Below, piece after piece: positions 17,306 to 25,450 of a stretch of DNA of 64,000 nt (the stretch's first letter is position 1; each line of letters begins with the position of its first letter). This DNA comes from an uncultured Lachnospiraceae bacterium. Its GTDB lineage: Bacteria > Bacillota > Clostridia > Lachnospirales > Lachnospiraceae. The notes under the pieces are model-generated. The model had not been told where the DNA came from, did not search any database, and saw only the letters and a program-made list of their open reading frames with translations. Made by a program: the position numbers and the translations under genes. The stretch lies in the NCBI GenBank assembly GCA_934401915.1, contig CAKRSV010000002.1, forward strand, positions 344,897 through 408,896, given 5' to 3'.

Positions 17306-17722
17306 ATGCCTAGAAGAGCAAACACACAGACACAGCAGGAAGCAGTACAGGAAAATGCCGCAGTGCAGGCAAATACAGGGGCAGACATGCAGATGGAGGC
17401 TGCCATCACAAAAACACAGCCGGAAAAGGGTGTCCTTGCCCTTGCCGATGTAAAAATCGGGGATTTCATGACGATCCGAAATGTCAGAATCAAGGAAGAT
17501 GACTACGGGCTGACGGTTGCCATGCCGAAAACAAAGGCAGGAGCAAATGAACAGTACAAGGATACGGTGTTCTTTGCCGACAGGGGAATCAAGGAAAGAT
17601 TTGACCAGACGGTACAGAAAGCGTATGAAACTTTTATGCACCAGCAGACGGATCTGGATGAGGAACCGGAGGAGGCAGAGGAGCTGGAACAGGAAGAAAG
17701 TGGCATGAACATGGGAATGTAG
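17306..17722 (+). CDS. SpoVG-like protein 2, Met-rich tail
   Basis: This paralogue of the 16522 gene has the SpoVG-like core at about 40-115 (LADVKIGDFMTIRNVRI, YGLTVAMPK, QYKDTVFFA) with a Gln/Ala-rich N-terminus. After a strongly acidic linker (DEEPEEAEELEQEES) it ends GMNMGM. The stop is 1 nt before the prepilin peptidase start, so regulator and pilus genes are one transcription unit. Confidence 0.8.
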   Translation: MPRRANTQTQQEAVQENAAVQANTGADMQMEAAITKTQPEKGVLALADVKIGDFMTIRNVRIKEDDYGLTVAMPKTKAGANEQYKDTVFFADRGIKERFDQTVQKAYETFMHQQTDLDEEPEEAEELEQEESGMNMGM

Positions 17723-17723
17723 C

Positions 17724-18143
17724 ATGATCAGGCTGGCTTTCTTTTTTTCTGCCCTGTCTTTGGCGGCGGTCATGGATATGAGGACAAGGACCATCCCGGA
17801 CTGGCTGGTCGTTCTGGTGGCACTTACCAGCATGCTGCCACCGGGACAGCCCAATCTTTTGGGAGTTCTTGCAGGACTGCCGCTGCTCCTCGCAGGGATT
17901 ACCATAGGAGGAATCGGCGGAGGGGATGTGAAACTCATGGGGGCATGCGGCCTGGTTCTTGGAGCGAGCCAAGCGCTTACGGGACTGTTTCTTGCATTGT
18001 GCCTGCTGGTGCTGTGGCATGCGGCAGGGAACATGGGCAGAAAAAAGAACAGAAAGAAACAAAAAGAGGAGAAGGAACAGGCATACCCGCTTGTTCCGTT
18101 TCTTTTTGCAGGAATGCTGATTGGTATCTGGATAGGAGGTTAA
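17724..18143 (+). CDS. prepilin peptidase (A24, CpaA/TadV-like)
   Basis: This 139-residue polytopic membrane protein has both aspartates of the A24 family: D in AAVMDMRTRTIPDW and D in GIGGGDVKLMGA. It should cleave the leader peptides of the pilin-like proteins at 17015, 23106 and perhaps 23507. The short form without an N-methylation domain is typical of Tad loci. The gene begins immediately after the SpoVG-like gene. Confidence 0.85.
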   Translation: MIRLAFFFSALSLAAVMDMRTRTIPDWLVVLVALTSMLPPGQPNLLGVLAGLPLLLAGITIGGIGGGDVKLMGACGLVLGASQALTGLFLALCLLVLWHAAGNMGRKKNRKKQKEEKEQAYPLVPFLFAGMLIGIWIGG

Positions 18144-18147
18144 AGAA

Positions 18148-18243
18148 TTGAAAAAGAAATTATTACTGGCAGGGATTGTGGCACTGCTTGCAGGAACTGT
18201 CATGGCAGCAAGAAAGAAAAAATATACGGAGACATCGAGATAG
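18148..18243 (+). CDS. 31-residue membrane micropeptide
   Basis: TTG 18148 lies 8 nt after AGGAGG (18134-18139), which sits inside the end of the peptidase gene. The product starts MKKKLLLAGIVALLAG, one hydrophobic helix, then a basic tail (ARKKKYTETSR). The tight spacing between prepilin peptidase and cpaB and the perfect ribosome site argue that it is translated. It may be a small partner of the pilus platform; nothing more can be said. Confidence 0.6.
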   Translation: MKKKLLLAGIVALLAGTVMAARKKKYTETSR

Positions 18244-18258
18244 GAGGAGAAGAGAATC

Positions 18259-19107
18259 ATGAAACTGTTAAAAAACCGTACTGTTCTTGGGGTACTCTGC
18301 ATTGCAGTGTCCCTGCTCATCTGTTTTGCAGTGACACCGCTTGTCAATGCCGGACTGTCCCAAAAGACCACAATCGTGCGTTTTGTAAAGGACGTTAAGG
18401 CAGGCGAAGAGATCAAAAAAGGAATGCTGCAGGAAGTCGAGGTGGGAGGTTACAACCTGCCCGAAAATGTGTTAAGGAGCATCACGGAGGCGGAAGGAAA
18501 ATATCTGACCGCGGATGTTTATGCAGGGGATTATATCGTAGCAGAAAAAGTAGCAGACGAGCCGGCTGCAGAAAATAAATACCTTTACAACTTAAACGGG
18601 GAGAAACAGGCAATCTCCATCACCATCAGTTCTTTTGCGGAAGGACTCTCCGGCAAATTAAAGAGCGGGGATATTGTGTCGGTCATTGCACCGGATTACC
18701 TGGGCAGCGGGGAGACCGTGATCCCGGCAGAATTAAAATATGTGGAGGTCATCGCAGTGACGGCAAAGTCCGGCTATGATGCCAATACACAGGAGCAGGA
18801 AGAGGAGAAGGAGCTTCCGTCCACCGTCACGGTGTTAGTCAGACCGGAGCAGAGCAGACTGCTGGCAAGGCTGGAAGCGGAGGGAGAAATCCATCTGTCA
18901 CTGGTATACAGGGGAGACAGCCAGAAAGCCGCACAGTTCATTGAAGCACAGGATCTGGTGCTGGAGGAGCTTCTGGAAGAAAACGCAGAGGAAGAAGAGG
19001 TATCCGTTGTAAAAAATGAGGTGCCGAGGACAGGAGGGGAAGCGGATGCAGTGACGGCAGAAGAAACCTCGGCAGACGAGAAAAATGATACGGATATGGA
19101 GGAATAG
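18259..19107 (+). CDS. CpaB/RcpC-like pilus assembly protein (SAF domain)
   Basis: There is one N-terminal membrane helix (residues about 8-30), then a SAF-type domain (FVKDVKAGEEIKKGMLQEVEV, LTADVYAGDYIVAEKV) and the second CpaB domain (KLKSGDIVSVIAP, TVLVRPEQSRLLARLEAEGEIHLSLV). The C-terminal 50 residues are acidic and disordered. CpaB proteins assist Flp pilus assembly at the cell surface. Confidence 0.85.
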   Translation: MKLLKNRTVLGVLCIAVSLLICFAVTPLVNAGLSQKTTIVRFVKDVKAGEEIKKGMLQEVEVGGYNLPENVLRSITEAEGKYLTADVYAGDYIVAEKVADEPAAENKYLYNLNGEKQAISITISSFAEGLSGKLKSGDIVSVIAPDYLGSGETVIPAELKYVEVIAVTAKSGYDANTQEQEEEKELPSTVTVLVRPEQSRLLARLEAEGEIHLSLVYRGDSQKAAQFIEAQDLVLEELLEENAEEEEVSVVKNEVPRTGGEADAVTAEETSADEKNDTDMEE

Positions 19108-19110
19108 TGT

Positions 19111-19920
19111 TTGAATTTCATGAAAAATTCTTTGTTCCAGAGAAATCTGGAGCAGGAAAGGGAAGAAGAGATGCCGGAAGAGGGAGGCGTGCTTGCCGTG
19201 TGGGGCAGCCCTTCCTCCGGCAAGACGGTGGTGTCTGTGAAACTGGCAGAGCATCTGGCAAAGAAAAAGAGAAATGTCATCTTAATCCTTGCGGATATGA
19301 TCACTCCGCCGCTGCCTTACTTATGCGCACCGTCAGACATTGAACAGGAAAGGTCGTTGGGGAGCATTCTTGCCGCATCCCATGTGACGGAAAACCTCAT
19401 CAAGAAGAACTGCATGTTCTACCGGAAGAATGATTATCTTTCCATGGTCGGGATGTTAAAGGGGGAGAATGTGTTCACCTATCCGCCCTATGAAAAAGAG
19501 CAGGCGGCAGAACTGCTCCAGCTTGCAGCACAGATCGCACCGTATGTCATCGTGGACTGCACCAGCAATATCGCATCGGATATCCTGTCGGCGGTCGCAT
19601 TGATGGAGGCAGATACGGTGTTAAGGCTGGCAGGGTGTGACTTAAAATCCATCAGTTACTTATCCTCCCAGCTTCCACTGCTATCAGACCACAAATGGGA
19701 TGCCGACAAGCAGTTGAAGGCCGTGTCCAATATCAGACAGCAGGAGGCAAGCAGCCACATGGAACAAATCCTTGGCAGTGTGTCGTTCCAGATTCCGCAC
19801 AGCAGTGAGGTGGAAGCACAGTTTTTAGAAGGGGAACTGCTTGGGGAACTCGGCCTGAAGGAGAGCCGGGCATTCCGCAGGGAGATAGAGAAAATCAGCA
19901 GGGAGGTATTCGGGGTATGA
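19111..19920 (+). CDS. CpaE/TadZ-like P-loop ATPase
   Basis: The 269-residue MinD/ParA-fold protein has Walker A WGSPSSGKTVVSVKLAEH (about residues 31-48) and VIVDCTSN as Walker B-like. In Tad systems this protein localises the pilus machinery. It has no receiver domain, unlike CpaE of Caulobacter. The TTG at 19111 is 8 nt from GGAGG; an ATG at 19120 is possible. It overlaps cpaF by 4 nt. Confidence 0.8.
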   Translation: MNFMKNSLFQRNLEQEREEEMPEEGGVLAVWGSPSSGKTVVSVKLAEHLAKKKRNVILILADMITPPLPYLCAPSDIEQERSLGSILAASHVTENLIKKNCMFYRKNDYLSMVGMLKGENVFTYPPYEKEQAAELLQLAAQIAPYVIVDCTSNIASDILSAVALMEADTVLRLAGCDLKSISYLSSQLPLLSDHKWDADKQLKAVSNIRQQEASSHMEQILGSVSFQIPHSSEVEAQFLEGELLGELGLKESRAFRREIEKISREVFGV

Positions 19921-21272
19921 AAAATAACCAGAATCTGTTCTTTTCCCCGGAGGAAAAGGGAAGGGCATTTTCGGATGTCTTAAAAGAGGTGCAGGAGTAT
20001 ATCTCCAGCAAATATTCCACGCTCATGGTGGAAGGTGGGAGCGAGGAAGTAAAACAGCAGGTCAAGCGGTACATTACAAAGTACATCTGTGACTACCGTA
20101 TCACGGTAAAGGGAAAAACACAGGAACAGTTGATCGATGACCTTTACACGGAAATGGCAGAGTTTTCCTTCCTCACCAAGTACATTTTTGGAACAGGGAT
20201 AGAGGAAATCGATATCAATTCCTGGCGGGATATCGAGATACAGTACAATGACGGCAGGTGTGAAAAGCTGGAGGAACACTTCGAGTCCCCGGAGCATGCG
20301 GTCAATGTCATAAGGCGCATGCTCCATGTGTCGGGCATGGTGTTGGACAATGCCTCCCCTGCGGTGTTAGGACATCTGAGCAAGAATATCCGAATCGCCG
20401 TGTTAAAGACGCCGCTCGTGGATGAAGATGTGGGGATTGCAGCATCCATCCGTATTGTCAATCCGCAGAGCCTGAAAAAGGAAAACTTTGTGGATGGCGG
20501 CACCGCAACGGGGGAAATGCTGGACTTTCTGGCAGAGTGCCTGCGTTATGGCATCAGCATCTGTGTCGCAGGAGCCACCAGTTCCGGTAAGACCACACTT
20601 GCAGGCTGGCTGCTTACCACCATACCGGATGGAAAGCGTATCTTTACCATCGAAAACGGCAGCCGTGAGCTGGCACTCGTAAGGGAAAAGGATGGAAAAG
20701 TGACCAACAGTGTCATCCATACGCTGACCAGATACAGCGAAAATGAAAAGCAGAACATTGATCAGGACATGCTCCTTGATATGGCACTGCGTTTTAACCC
20801 GGAGATCATCTGTGTCGGGGAGATGCGTAGTTCGGAGGCGTACACGGCACAGGAATCGGCAAGAACCGGACACACGGTGCTTACCACGATCCACAGCAAC
20901 AGTTGTGAATCCACTTACAGCCGAATGAGGACACTGTGCAAGAGAAAATATGACATGGATGACGAGGTGTTGATGGACCTTGTAACGGAGGCATTCCCTA
21001 TCGTGGTGTTCACCAAGCAGCTTGAGAACCGCAAGAGGAAACTCATGGAAATCATGGAGTGTGAGATCACGGCAGACGGAAAGCGGAAGTTCAACCCGCT
21101 GTACCGCTATGAGATCACCGAAAACCGGATGGAAGGGGACCGCTTTATCATTAACGGCACGCATAAGAAGGTGTGCGGAATTTCCGAGAGCCTCAAAAAG
21201 AGATTTTTGGAAAACGGCATGCCAAAAGATGTGCTGGAAAGAATTGAAAAAGGAGGGAAGAAAGTATGCTGA
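19917..21272 (+). CDS. CpaF/TadA-family pilus secretion ATPase
   Basis: This 451-residue VirB11/PilT-type ATPase energises pilus assembly. Walker A is GATSSGKTTL near residue 220; the Asp/Glu boxes and Walker B follow (FTIENGSRELAL, NPEIICVGEMRSSEAY), then the His box region GHTVLTTIHSNS. The N-terminal helical domain is typical of CpaF. It is flanked by tadZ-like and tadB-like genes, which favours a pilus role over a conjugation VirB11, a protein absent from most Gram-positive conjugation systems. Confidence 0.9.
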   Translation: MKNNQNLFFSPEEKGRAFSDVLKEVQEYISSKYSTLMVEGGSEEVKQQVKRYITKYICDYRITVKGKTQEQLIDDLYTEMAEFSFLTKYIFGTGIEEIDINSWRDIEIQYNDGRCEKLEEHFESPEHAVNVIRRMLHVSGMVLDNASPAVLGHLSKNIRIAVLKTPLVDEDVGIAASIRIVNPQSLKKENFVDGGTATGEMLDFLAECLRYGISICVAGATSSGKTTLAGWLLTTIPDGKRIFTIENGSRELALVREKDGKVTNSVIHTLTRYSENEKQNIDQDMLLDMALRFNPEIICVGEMRSSEAYTAQESARTGHTVLTTIHSNSCESTYSRMRTLCKRKYDMDDEVLMDLVTEAFPIVVFTKQLENRKRKLMEIMECEITADGKRKFNPLYRYEITENRMEGDRFIINGTHKKVCGISESLKKRFLENGMPKDVLERIEKGGKKVC

Positions 21273-22195
21273 CATTACAGGTCATTGCCTGCATCGGGAT
21301 CATTACAGGGGCATTCCTGCTGTTCCAAATCCGGTTAAATGACTTTACGGGGAACATTTTCCACAGGCTTTTGGACGCACCGAAAGGAATCCGTGAGGAG
21401 ATACTGGAGGAAACCAAGCGCAGGAAAAAATCCTATTTCCGCAGGGAGATCGAGGAAGTACAGGAAATTTTGAAAACAACGGACAGGGAGGAGCTGTTCC
21501 CGCTTTTATGCACTGCATCCCTTCTGCTGTTTGCCGCAGGAGCAGCCATTGCGGTCATGATCGGAAATGTTTTTCTGGTTCCGGTGCTGGCATGCGGATT
21601 TTTATTTCTGCCGTTCTGGTACATCAGGCTGACCGCATCCCATTTCAAAAAGGATGTGTCATCGGAACTGGAAACCGCACTGTCTATTATTACAACGGCG
21701 TATCTGCGCAGTGAGGACATTCTGACTTCGGTGGAGGAAAACCTTGAATATTTAAATCCGCCGGTCAAGACCGTGTTTGCAGATTTTGTGTCAAGAATCC
21801 GGCTCATTGATTCAGACCTTGAGGCAGCCTTGGAGGAGCTTAAGGGAAAGATTGAAAATGATGTGTTCATGGAATGGGTGGATGCCTTAAAGTCCTGCCT
21901 GTATGACCGGTCATTAAAGACAACACTGACACCGATCGTGGCGAAACTGTCGGACATGCGCATCGTGAATGCAGAGCTGGAGTATCTGGTATTTGAACCC
22001 AGAAAGGAATTTATCACAATGGTGGTGTTGGCAGTGGGGAATATCCCGCTGTTATATTTTCTGAACCAGTCCTGGTACGATACGCTCATGCATACCATCC
22101 CCGGACAGATTATGCTGGCGGTTACCGGCGCAATTATATTTGTTTCCACGGCATGCGTCATAAAACTGACAAAGCCGATTGAATACCGGACATAA
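21266..22195 (+). CDS. TadB-like inner-membrane platform protein
   Basis: The 309 residues comprise an N-terminal membrane helix, a hydrophobic pair near 85-115, a cytoplasmic helical GspF-like domain (about 125-235: ELETALSIITTAYLRSEDI) and C-terminal membrane helices. With the 22210 product it forms the predicted pilus platform. It overlaps cpaF by 7 nt. Confidence 0.78.
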   Translation: MLTLQVIACIGIITGAFLLFQIRLNDFTGNIFHRLLDAPKGIREEILEETKRRKKSYFRREIEEVQEILKTTDREELFPLLCTASLLLFAAGAAIAVMIGNVFLVPVLACGFLFLPFWYIRLTASHFKKDVSSELETALSIITTAYLRSEDILTSVEENLEYLNPPVKTVFADFVSRIRLIDSDLEAALEELKGKIENDVFMEWVDALKSCLYDRSLKTTLTPIVAKLSDMRIVNAELEYLVFEPRKEFITMVVLAVGNIPLLYFLNQSWYDTLMHTIPGQIMLAVTGAIIFVSTACVIKLTKPIEYRT

Positions 22196-22209
22196 GGGGG
22201 AGGGATAAA

Positions 22210-23082
22210 TTGAAAATCGTACTGATAGTTGTATTCATCCTGACGGCATGCGGACTGTTCCTTCTGCTGTCGGGCATCTTAAAGCTGCCGACACTGCGGA
22301 CCGGCAGGGCGATGATGCAGTCAGGGAAGAAAGAAAAGAAACTGCAGAAAACACTGGATGCGTTCTACATGGACGGAGCGGCATACTTAGGAAAATACAT
22401 CGGGATGAATGCCTACAAAAAAAGCAGGATGCAGAATGTCCTTAATGCGGCAGGACTTAAGATGACACCGGAAACCTATATGGCGTATGCCTATCTGAAG
22501 GCAGGGAGCATTTTTCTCCTGATCCTTCCGGCACTGCATGTATTTCCTCTGCTTGCCATCCTGCTCGTGCTTTTAGGAGTCATAGTCTACTATAAGGAGA
22601 CAAGAAAAGCAGAAGAGCTGGTAAGGGAGAAAAGGGAACAGATCGAGGGGGAACTGTACCGTTTTGTTTCCACCATCACACAGGAGCTGAAAAACAGCAG
22701 GGATGTACTTTCCATGCTGGAGCATTATAAGGAAAATGCCGGGGAGATGTTCCAGAAGGAACTGGACATTGTGTGTGCCGACATGCGCTCCAGCAGCTAT
22801 GAGGCAGCACTCACCCGTTTCGAGGCAAGGCTCAATTCCCCGCAGCTCTCCGATGTGGTCCGCGGACTGATCGGTGTGTTAAGAGGAGATGACGGTGCAG
22901 TGTATTTCCAGATGCTCACACACGACTTCAAGCAGGCAGAACTGCAGAGGTTAAAGGCAAAGGCGGCAAAAATCCCGCCGAAAATCCGTGTCTTTTCTTT
23001 TGCCATGCTCTTATGTTTCCTTGCAACCTATTTTGCCATCATCGGCTATGAGATCATAAAGTCCATGGGAACACTGTTCTGA
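22210..23082 (+). CDS. TadC-like inner-membrane platform protein
   Basis: The 290-residue protein starts at TTG 22210 behind GGGGGAGG. It has an N-terminal membrane helix, a hydrophobic segment near 95-125, a helical GspF-like domain (YRFVSTITQELKNSRDVLSML) and a C-terminal membrane helix. It is the second platform protein, in the order expected after TadB. Confidence 0.78.
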   Translation: MKIVLIVVFILTACGLFLLLSGILKLPTLRTGRAMMQSGKKEKKLQKTLDAFYMDGAAYLGKYIGMNAYKKSRMQNVLNAAGLKMTPETYMAYAYLKAGSIFLLILPALHVFPLLAILLVLLGVIVYYKETRKAEELVREKREQIEGELYRFVSTITQELKNSRDVLSMLEHYKENAGEMFQKELDIVCADMRSSSYEAALTRFEARLNSPQLSDVVRGLIGVLRGDDGAVYFQMLTHDFKQAELQRLKAKAAKIPPKIRVFSFAMLLCFLATYFAIIGYEIIKSMGTLF

Positions 23083-23105
23083 TAAAAGCGCAGGAAGGAG
23101 AAAAA

Positions 23106-23510
23106 ATGAAGCGGATCTATAAAATCATGAGGGACAAAAAGGGGGAGGGATATATCGATGCGGCAGTCGTTGTATTCTGCGTGATGTTTGTCATTGCCCT
23201 TGGCGTCAGGATATTCCCGGTTTTTATCACGAAGATACAGCTTGACAACTTTGCAGACGAGCTGGTGCGGGAGGCAGAGATCAGCGGCAGGGTTGGAAGT
23301 GAGACAACCGCAAGGCAGAGAACCTTGGAGGAAAAAACAGGGATACATCCAGCCGTAAGCTGGTCTGGGACCGGAAAAATCCAGTTGAATGAAGAGGTGA
23401 CGGTAACACTGACGTTGCAGAAAGACCTCGGACTTTTTGGGAAATTAAGGTCGTTCCCGGTAACCATAAGGGCGAGGGCATCGGGAAAGAGTGAGGTGTA
23501 TTGGAAATGA
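23106..23510 (+). CDS. DUF4320/TadE-like pseudopilin
   Basis: The 134-residue product has KKGEGYIDAAVVVFCVMFVIALG near the start, a prepilin-like cleavage site and hydrophobic helix, then FADELVREAEISGRVG, the TadE-like helix, and a beta-rich C-terminus ending GKSEVYWK. This matches DUF4320, found in Firmicutes ICEs. It is probably a minor pilin processed by the 17724 peptidase. The ATGA overlap with the next gene suggests coupled translation. Confidence 0.8.
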   Translation: MKRIYKIMRDKKGEGYIDAAVVVFCVMFVIALGVRIFPVFITKIQLDNFADELVREAEISGRVGSETTARQRTLEEKTGIHPAVSWSGTGKIQLNEEVTVTLTLQKDLGLFGKLRSFPVTIRARASGKSEVYWK

Positions 23511-24055
23511 GAAAATGCTATCAGAGCTTCAAAAGACTTCTGACAGGGCAGGAGGGAAGCATGGCCCCGGCTGCTGTGGCGGCAGCGATAGCCATGCTCC
23601 TTATCATCCTTGGAGTTTCCGAATACATGCGCCTTGTCATCACGGCAGCCGGGATTAAGGATGCCATGGAATCTGCCGTGGTTTCCGTGGTAAATGACAA
23701 CTACAATGAAGTTTATCATGGTGTCAGGGAAGGATATGCCGCAGGATATGAGCCGGACGATACGGGATTTACGGCATCCGTGGACCATGGGGATATCTAT
23801 GGCAGGATGTGTTTTCTGCTTGGACTGGAAGAGGATGGGAACAGTTATGTCCGCTATAACAACAGCGGTGAGCTGGAGTACAGGCTCAAAAATCTTTCCG
23901 TGGACATCCACAACACGGCTCTGGCATCGCCGGGAGGCACTTATTATGCGGATGCAGAGGTCACGATGGAAGTGCCTGTGCGTTTCGCAGGAAAAATCTT
24001 ATCGAATATGTCGGTCAGACTGAAGGTGAGGGCGGCCTACCGGGAGAAATTTTAG
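23507..24055 (+). CDS. TadE/TadG-like minor pilin
   Basis: ATG 23507 overlaps the previous stop; TTG 23501 is an alternative. A short basic N-terminus is followed by GQEGSMAPAAVAAAIAMLLI, resembling the hydrophobic start of TadE/TadG-like proteins, and about 130 extracytoplasmic residues rich in Tyr, Asp and Gly. It is the last gene of the core pilus run. Confidence 0.65.
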   Translation: MRKCYQSFKRLLTGQEGSMAPAAVAAAIAMLLIILGVSEYMRLVITAAGIKDAMESAVVSVVNDNYNEVYHGVREGYAAGYEPDDTGFTASVDHGDIYGRMCFLLGLEEDGNSYVRYNNSGELEYRLKNLSVDIHNTALASPGGTYYADAEVTMEVPVRFAGKILSNMSVRLKVRAAYREKF

Positions 24056-24117
24056 TAACATGTTACAGATATCGTAAGACTTATTACATTTCCATAGACT
24101 TTCCAGACGTTCTATGG
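24055..24117. promoter_or_regulatory. palindrome and inverted repeat after the pilus operon
   Basis: GTAACATGTTAC (24055-24066) is a perfect 12-bp palindrome touching the stop codon of the minor-pilin gene. CCATAGA (24092-24098) and TCTATGG (24111-24117) form a second inverted repeat without a T run. The 112-bp gap to the next gene is the longest in the pilus region, so an operator or internal promoter is possible. Confidence 0.4.
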
Positions 24118-24167
24118 TAGCGTGTGAACTACGAAAATCAATCAAAAAAGCATAAGGAGGGAATGCC

Positions 24168-24713
24168 ATGAAAGATAAGACAAAAAAGTGGCTGGCAGTC
24201 GCAGGACTTCTAGCAGTATGTGCGGTGCTTGTGTTTGGAATCAGCAGGGCGCTCTACCATGAGCCGGACAGGGAGGCACAGGTCGTGGAGAGAGAATCGG
24301 AGGAGACAGAACTTTTTGTGGAGACAGAAACACCGGAACCGGCTCCGGCAGAAAGCACAGAAGCAGAGACGGAAGAGCCGCTTGTGATCGAGACGGAGAC
24401 AGGAACTTCCGTAAATGACAGGGAGCAGGAAATTCAGGAAACCCCGGAGAAAACGGAAGCGGAAAAGCCGAGTGAGCCGCCTGCACTGTCTGAGGGAACC
24501 GCCACGGACCAGCCGGATACACCGCCGTCCTACGAGGAGGAAAAACAGGAGGAACCGGCTCCGGCAGAGAACCAGACACCAAAGACAGGTGATACCAAAG
24601 ACGGCATGGTATATGTGGAAGGCTTCGGATGGATTACCGATGAAGGGGAAGGCTCAGGCACCTACGCAGATGACATGTATGAAAATGGCAATAAAATCGG
24701 AATCATGGACTAA
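24168..24713 (+). CDS. membrane-anchored acidic protein (DUF6550-like)
   Basis: One N-terminal membrane helix (about 8-28) is followed by 110 residues dominated by Glu, Pro and Thr (PAESTEAETEEP), likely to span the wall as an extended rod. A short C-terminal module, VYVEGFGWITDEGEGSGTYA, resembles the end of DUF6550 proteins of ICEs. It may be a surface partner of the pilus. AAGGAGG precedes ATG 24168. Confidence 0.65.
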   Translation: MKDKTKKWLAVAGLLAVCAVLVFGISRALYHEPDREAQVVERESEETELFVETETPEPAPAESTEAETEEPLVIETETGTSVNDREQEIQETPEKTEAEKPSEPPALSEGTATDQPDTPPSYEEEKQEEPAPAENQTPKTGDTKDGMVYVEGFGWITDEGEGSGTYADDMYENGNKIGIMD

Positions 24714-24714
24714 G

Positions 24715-24744
24715 TTGGTGACAAGAAATGTTGTTTGATATAAA
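24715..24744 (+). promoter_or_regulatory. possible promoter of the nuclease cassette
   Basis: TTGGTG (24715-24720) and TATAAA (24739-24744) are 18 bp apart, 34 bp before the nuclease start. The -35 match is weak; the call is supported mainly by the terminator that closes the same gene at 25403. Confidence 0.35.
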
Positions 24745-24777
24745 CTGATAACAAGCGGACAAGGAGGCTCTTGGATT

Positions 24778-25392
24778 ATGTACAAACAACGTATATCATA
24801 TGCAGATTATGTGGAAGAGGTAGAAAGATTATATAAAATTGAAAGAAGAGAGATTTATTTTGGTTTTGTAATCCGAGATTTTATACAATCGATCCTTACA
24901 GAAAGTGAACAATTGGTAGCAGTTTGGGATAACAAAGGATACAAGGATGATACCAAAAATCCACTTCATAAGCGTAAAAATTATGCGGATTCGCATAGCT
25001 TGCAGGATTTTATTATCGTTCCGGAACAATATAGCTATACGAATACTACAAAACCATATGTTTCGATTGAGCTGAAAAAACCCAATTTGGAAAATTATCA
25101 AGGGTTAGAATTGGGAAAAAACAAAAAACAGATAGAAGCAGAGTTTGAATATTGTGATTTTATTATTTTGACAGACTGTGTTACATGGATGTTCCTAAAA
25201 AAAGATGAACCTGTAAAAGATGAAAAAGTTGTTTGTCTGATACAGGAGGGAAAATGGTTACAAATGGAACAAAGGGATTCCAATAACGAGCGTATGGGGA
25301 ACATTCATATGAAGGAACCAGAGCAATGGGATGATTTGGTTAATACGATTAGAACATTTGTAGCAGAAGCCAAAAAACAGAGAAAAGAATAA
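24778..25392 (+). CDS. predicted PD-(D/E)XK nuclease, cargo cassette
   Basis: The 204-residue product has a nuclease-like core: D77 in LQDFIIVPE, then E98-L-K100 in YVSIELKKPN, with later strands FIILTDCVTWMFL. This resembles the restriction-subunit/PD-(D/E)XK fold. The gene is clearly AT-richer than the pilus genes around it and carries its own candidate promoter and a strong terminator, so it looks like an inserted accessory cassette. Phage or plasmid defence is a guess. Confidence 0.55.
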   Translation: MYKQRISYADYVEEVERLYKIERREIYFGFVIRDFIQSILTESEQLVAVWDNKGYKDDTKNPLHKRKNYADSHSLQDFIIVPEQYSYTNTTKPYVSIELKKPNLENYQGLELGKNKKQIEAEFEYCDFIILTDCVTWMFLKKDEPVKDEKVVCLIQEGKWLQMEQRDSNNERMGNIHMKEPEQWDDLVNTIRTFVAEAKKQRKE

Positions 25393-25402
25393 TGTGTTAG
25401 TG

Positions 25403-25437
25403 AAAAGCAGATTCGTAAAAACGGTCTGCTTTTTTTG
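25403..25437 (+). terminator. terminator closing the nuclease cassette
   Basis: AAAAGCAGA (25403-25411) pairs with TCTGCTTTT (25425-25433), followed by seven T in all. It lies 14 bp before the next gene, so genes downstream must be transcribed by readthrough or from another start. Confidence 0.8.
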
Positions 25438-25450
25438 TGAGGAAAAAGAG

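Noticed and set aside
17078..18034. 318-residue minus-strand open frame across the pilus genes
   Set aside because: It overlaps four well-supported plus-strand genes and reads as their complement (Cys/Leu/Phe-rich).
19917..21272. VirB11 of the conjugation system
   Set aside because: The gene is flanked by cpaE-like and tadB-like genes and is colinear with a Tad locus, so CpaF/TadA is the better call.
24055..24117. Intrinsic terminator after the minor-pilin gene
   Set aside because: Both inverted repeats lack a following T run, so termination is unlikely.
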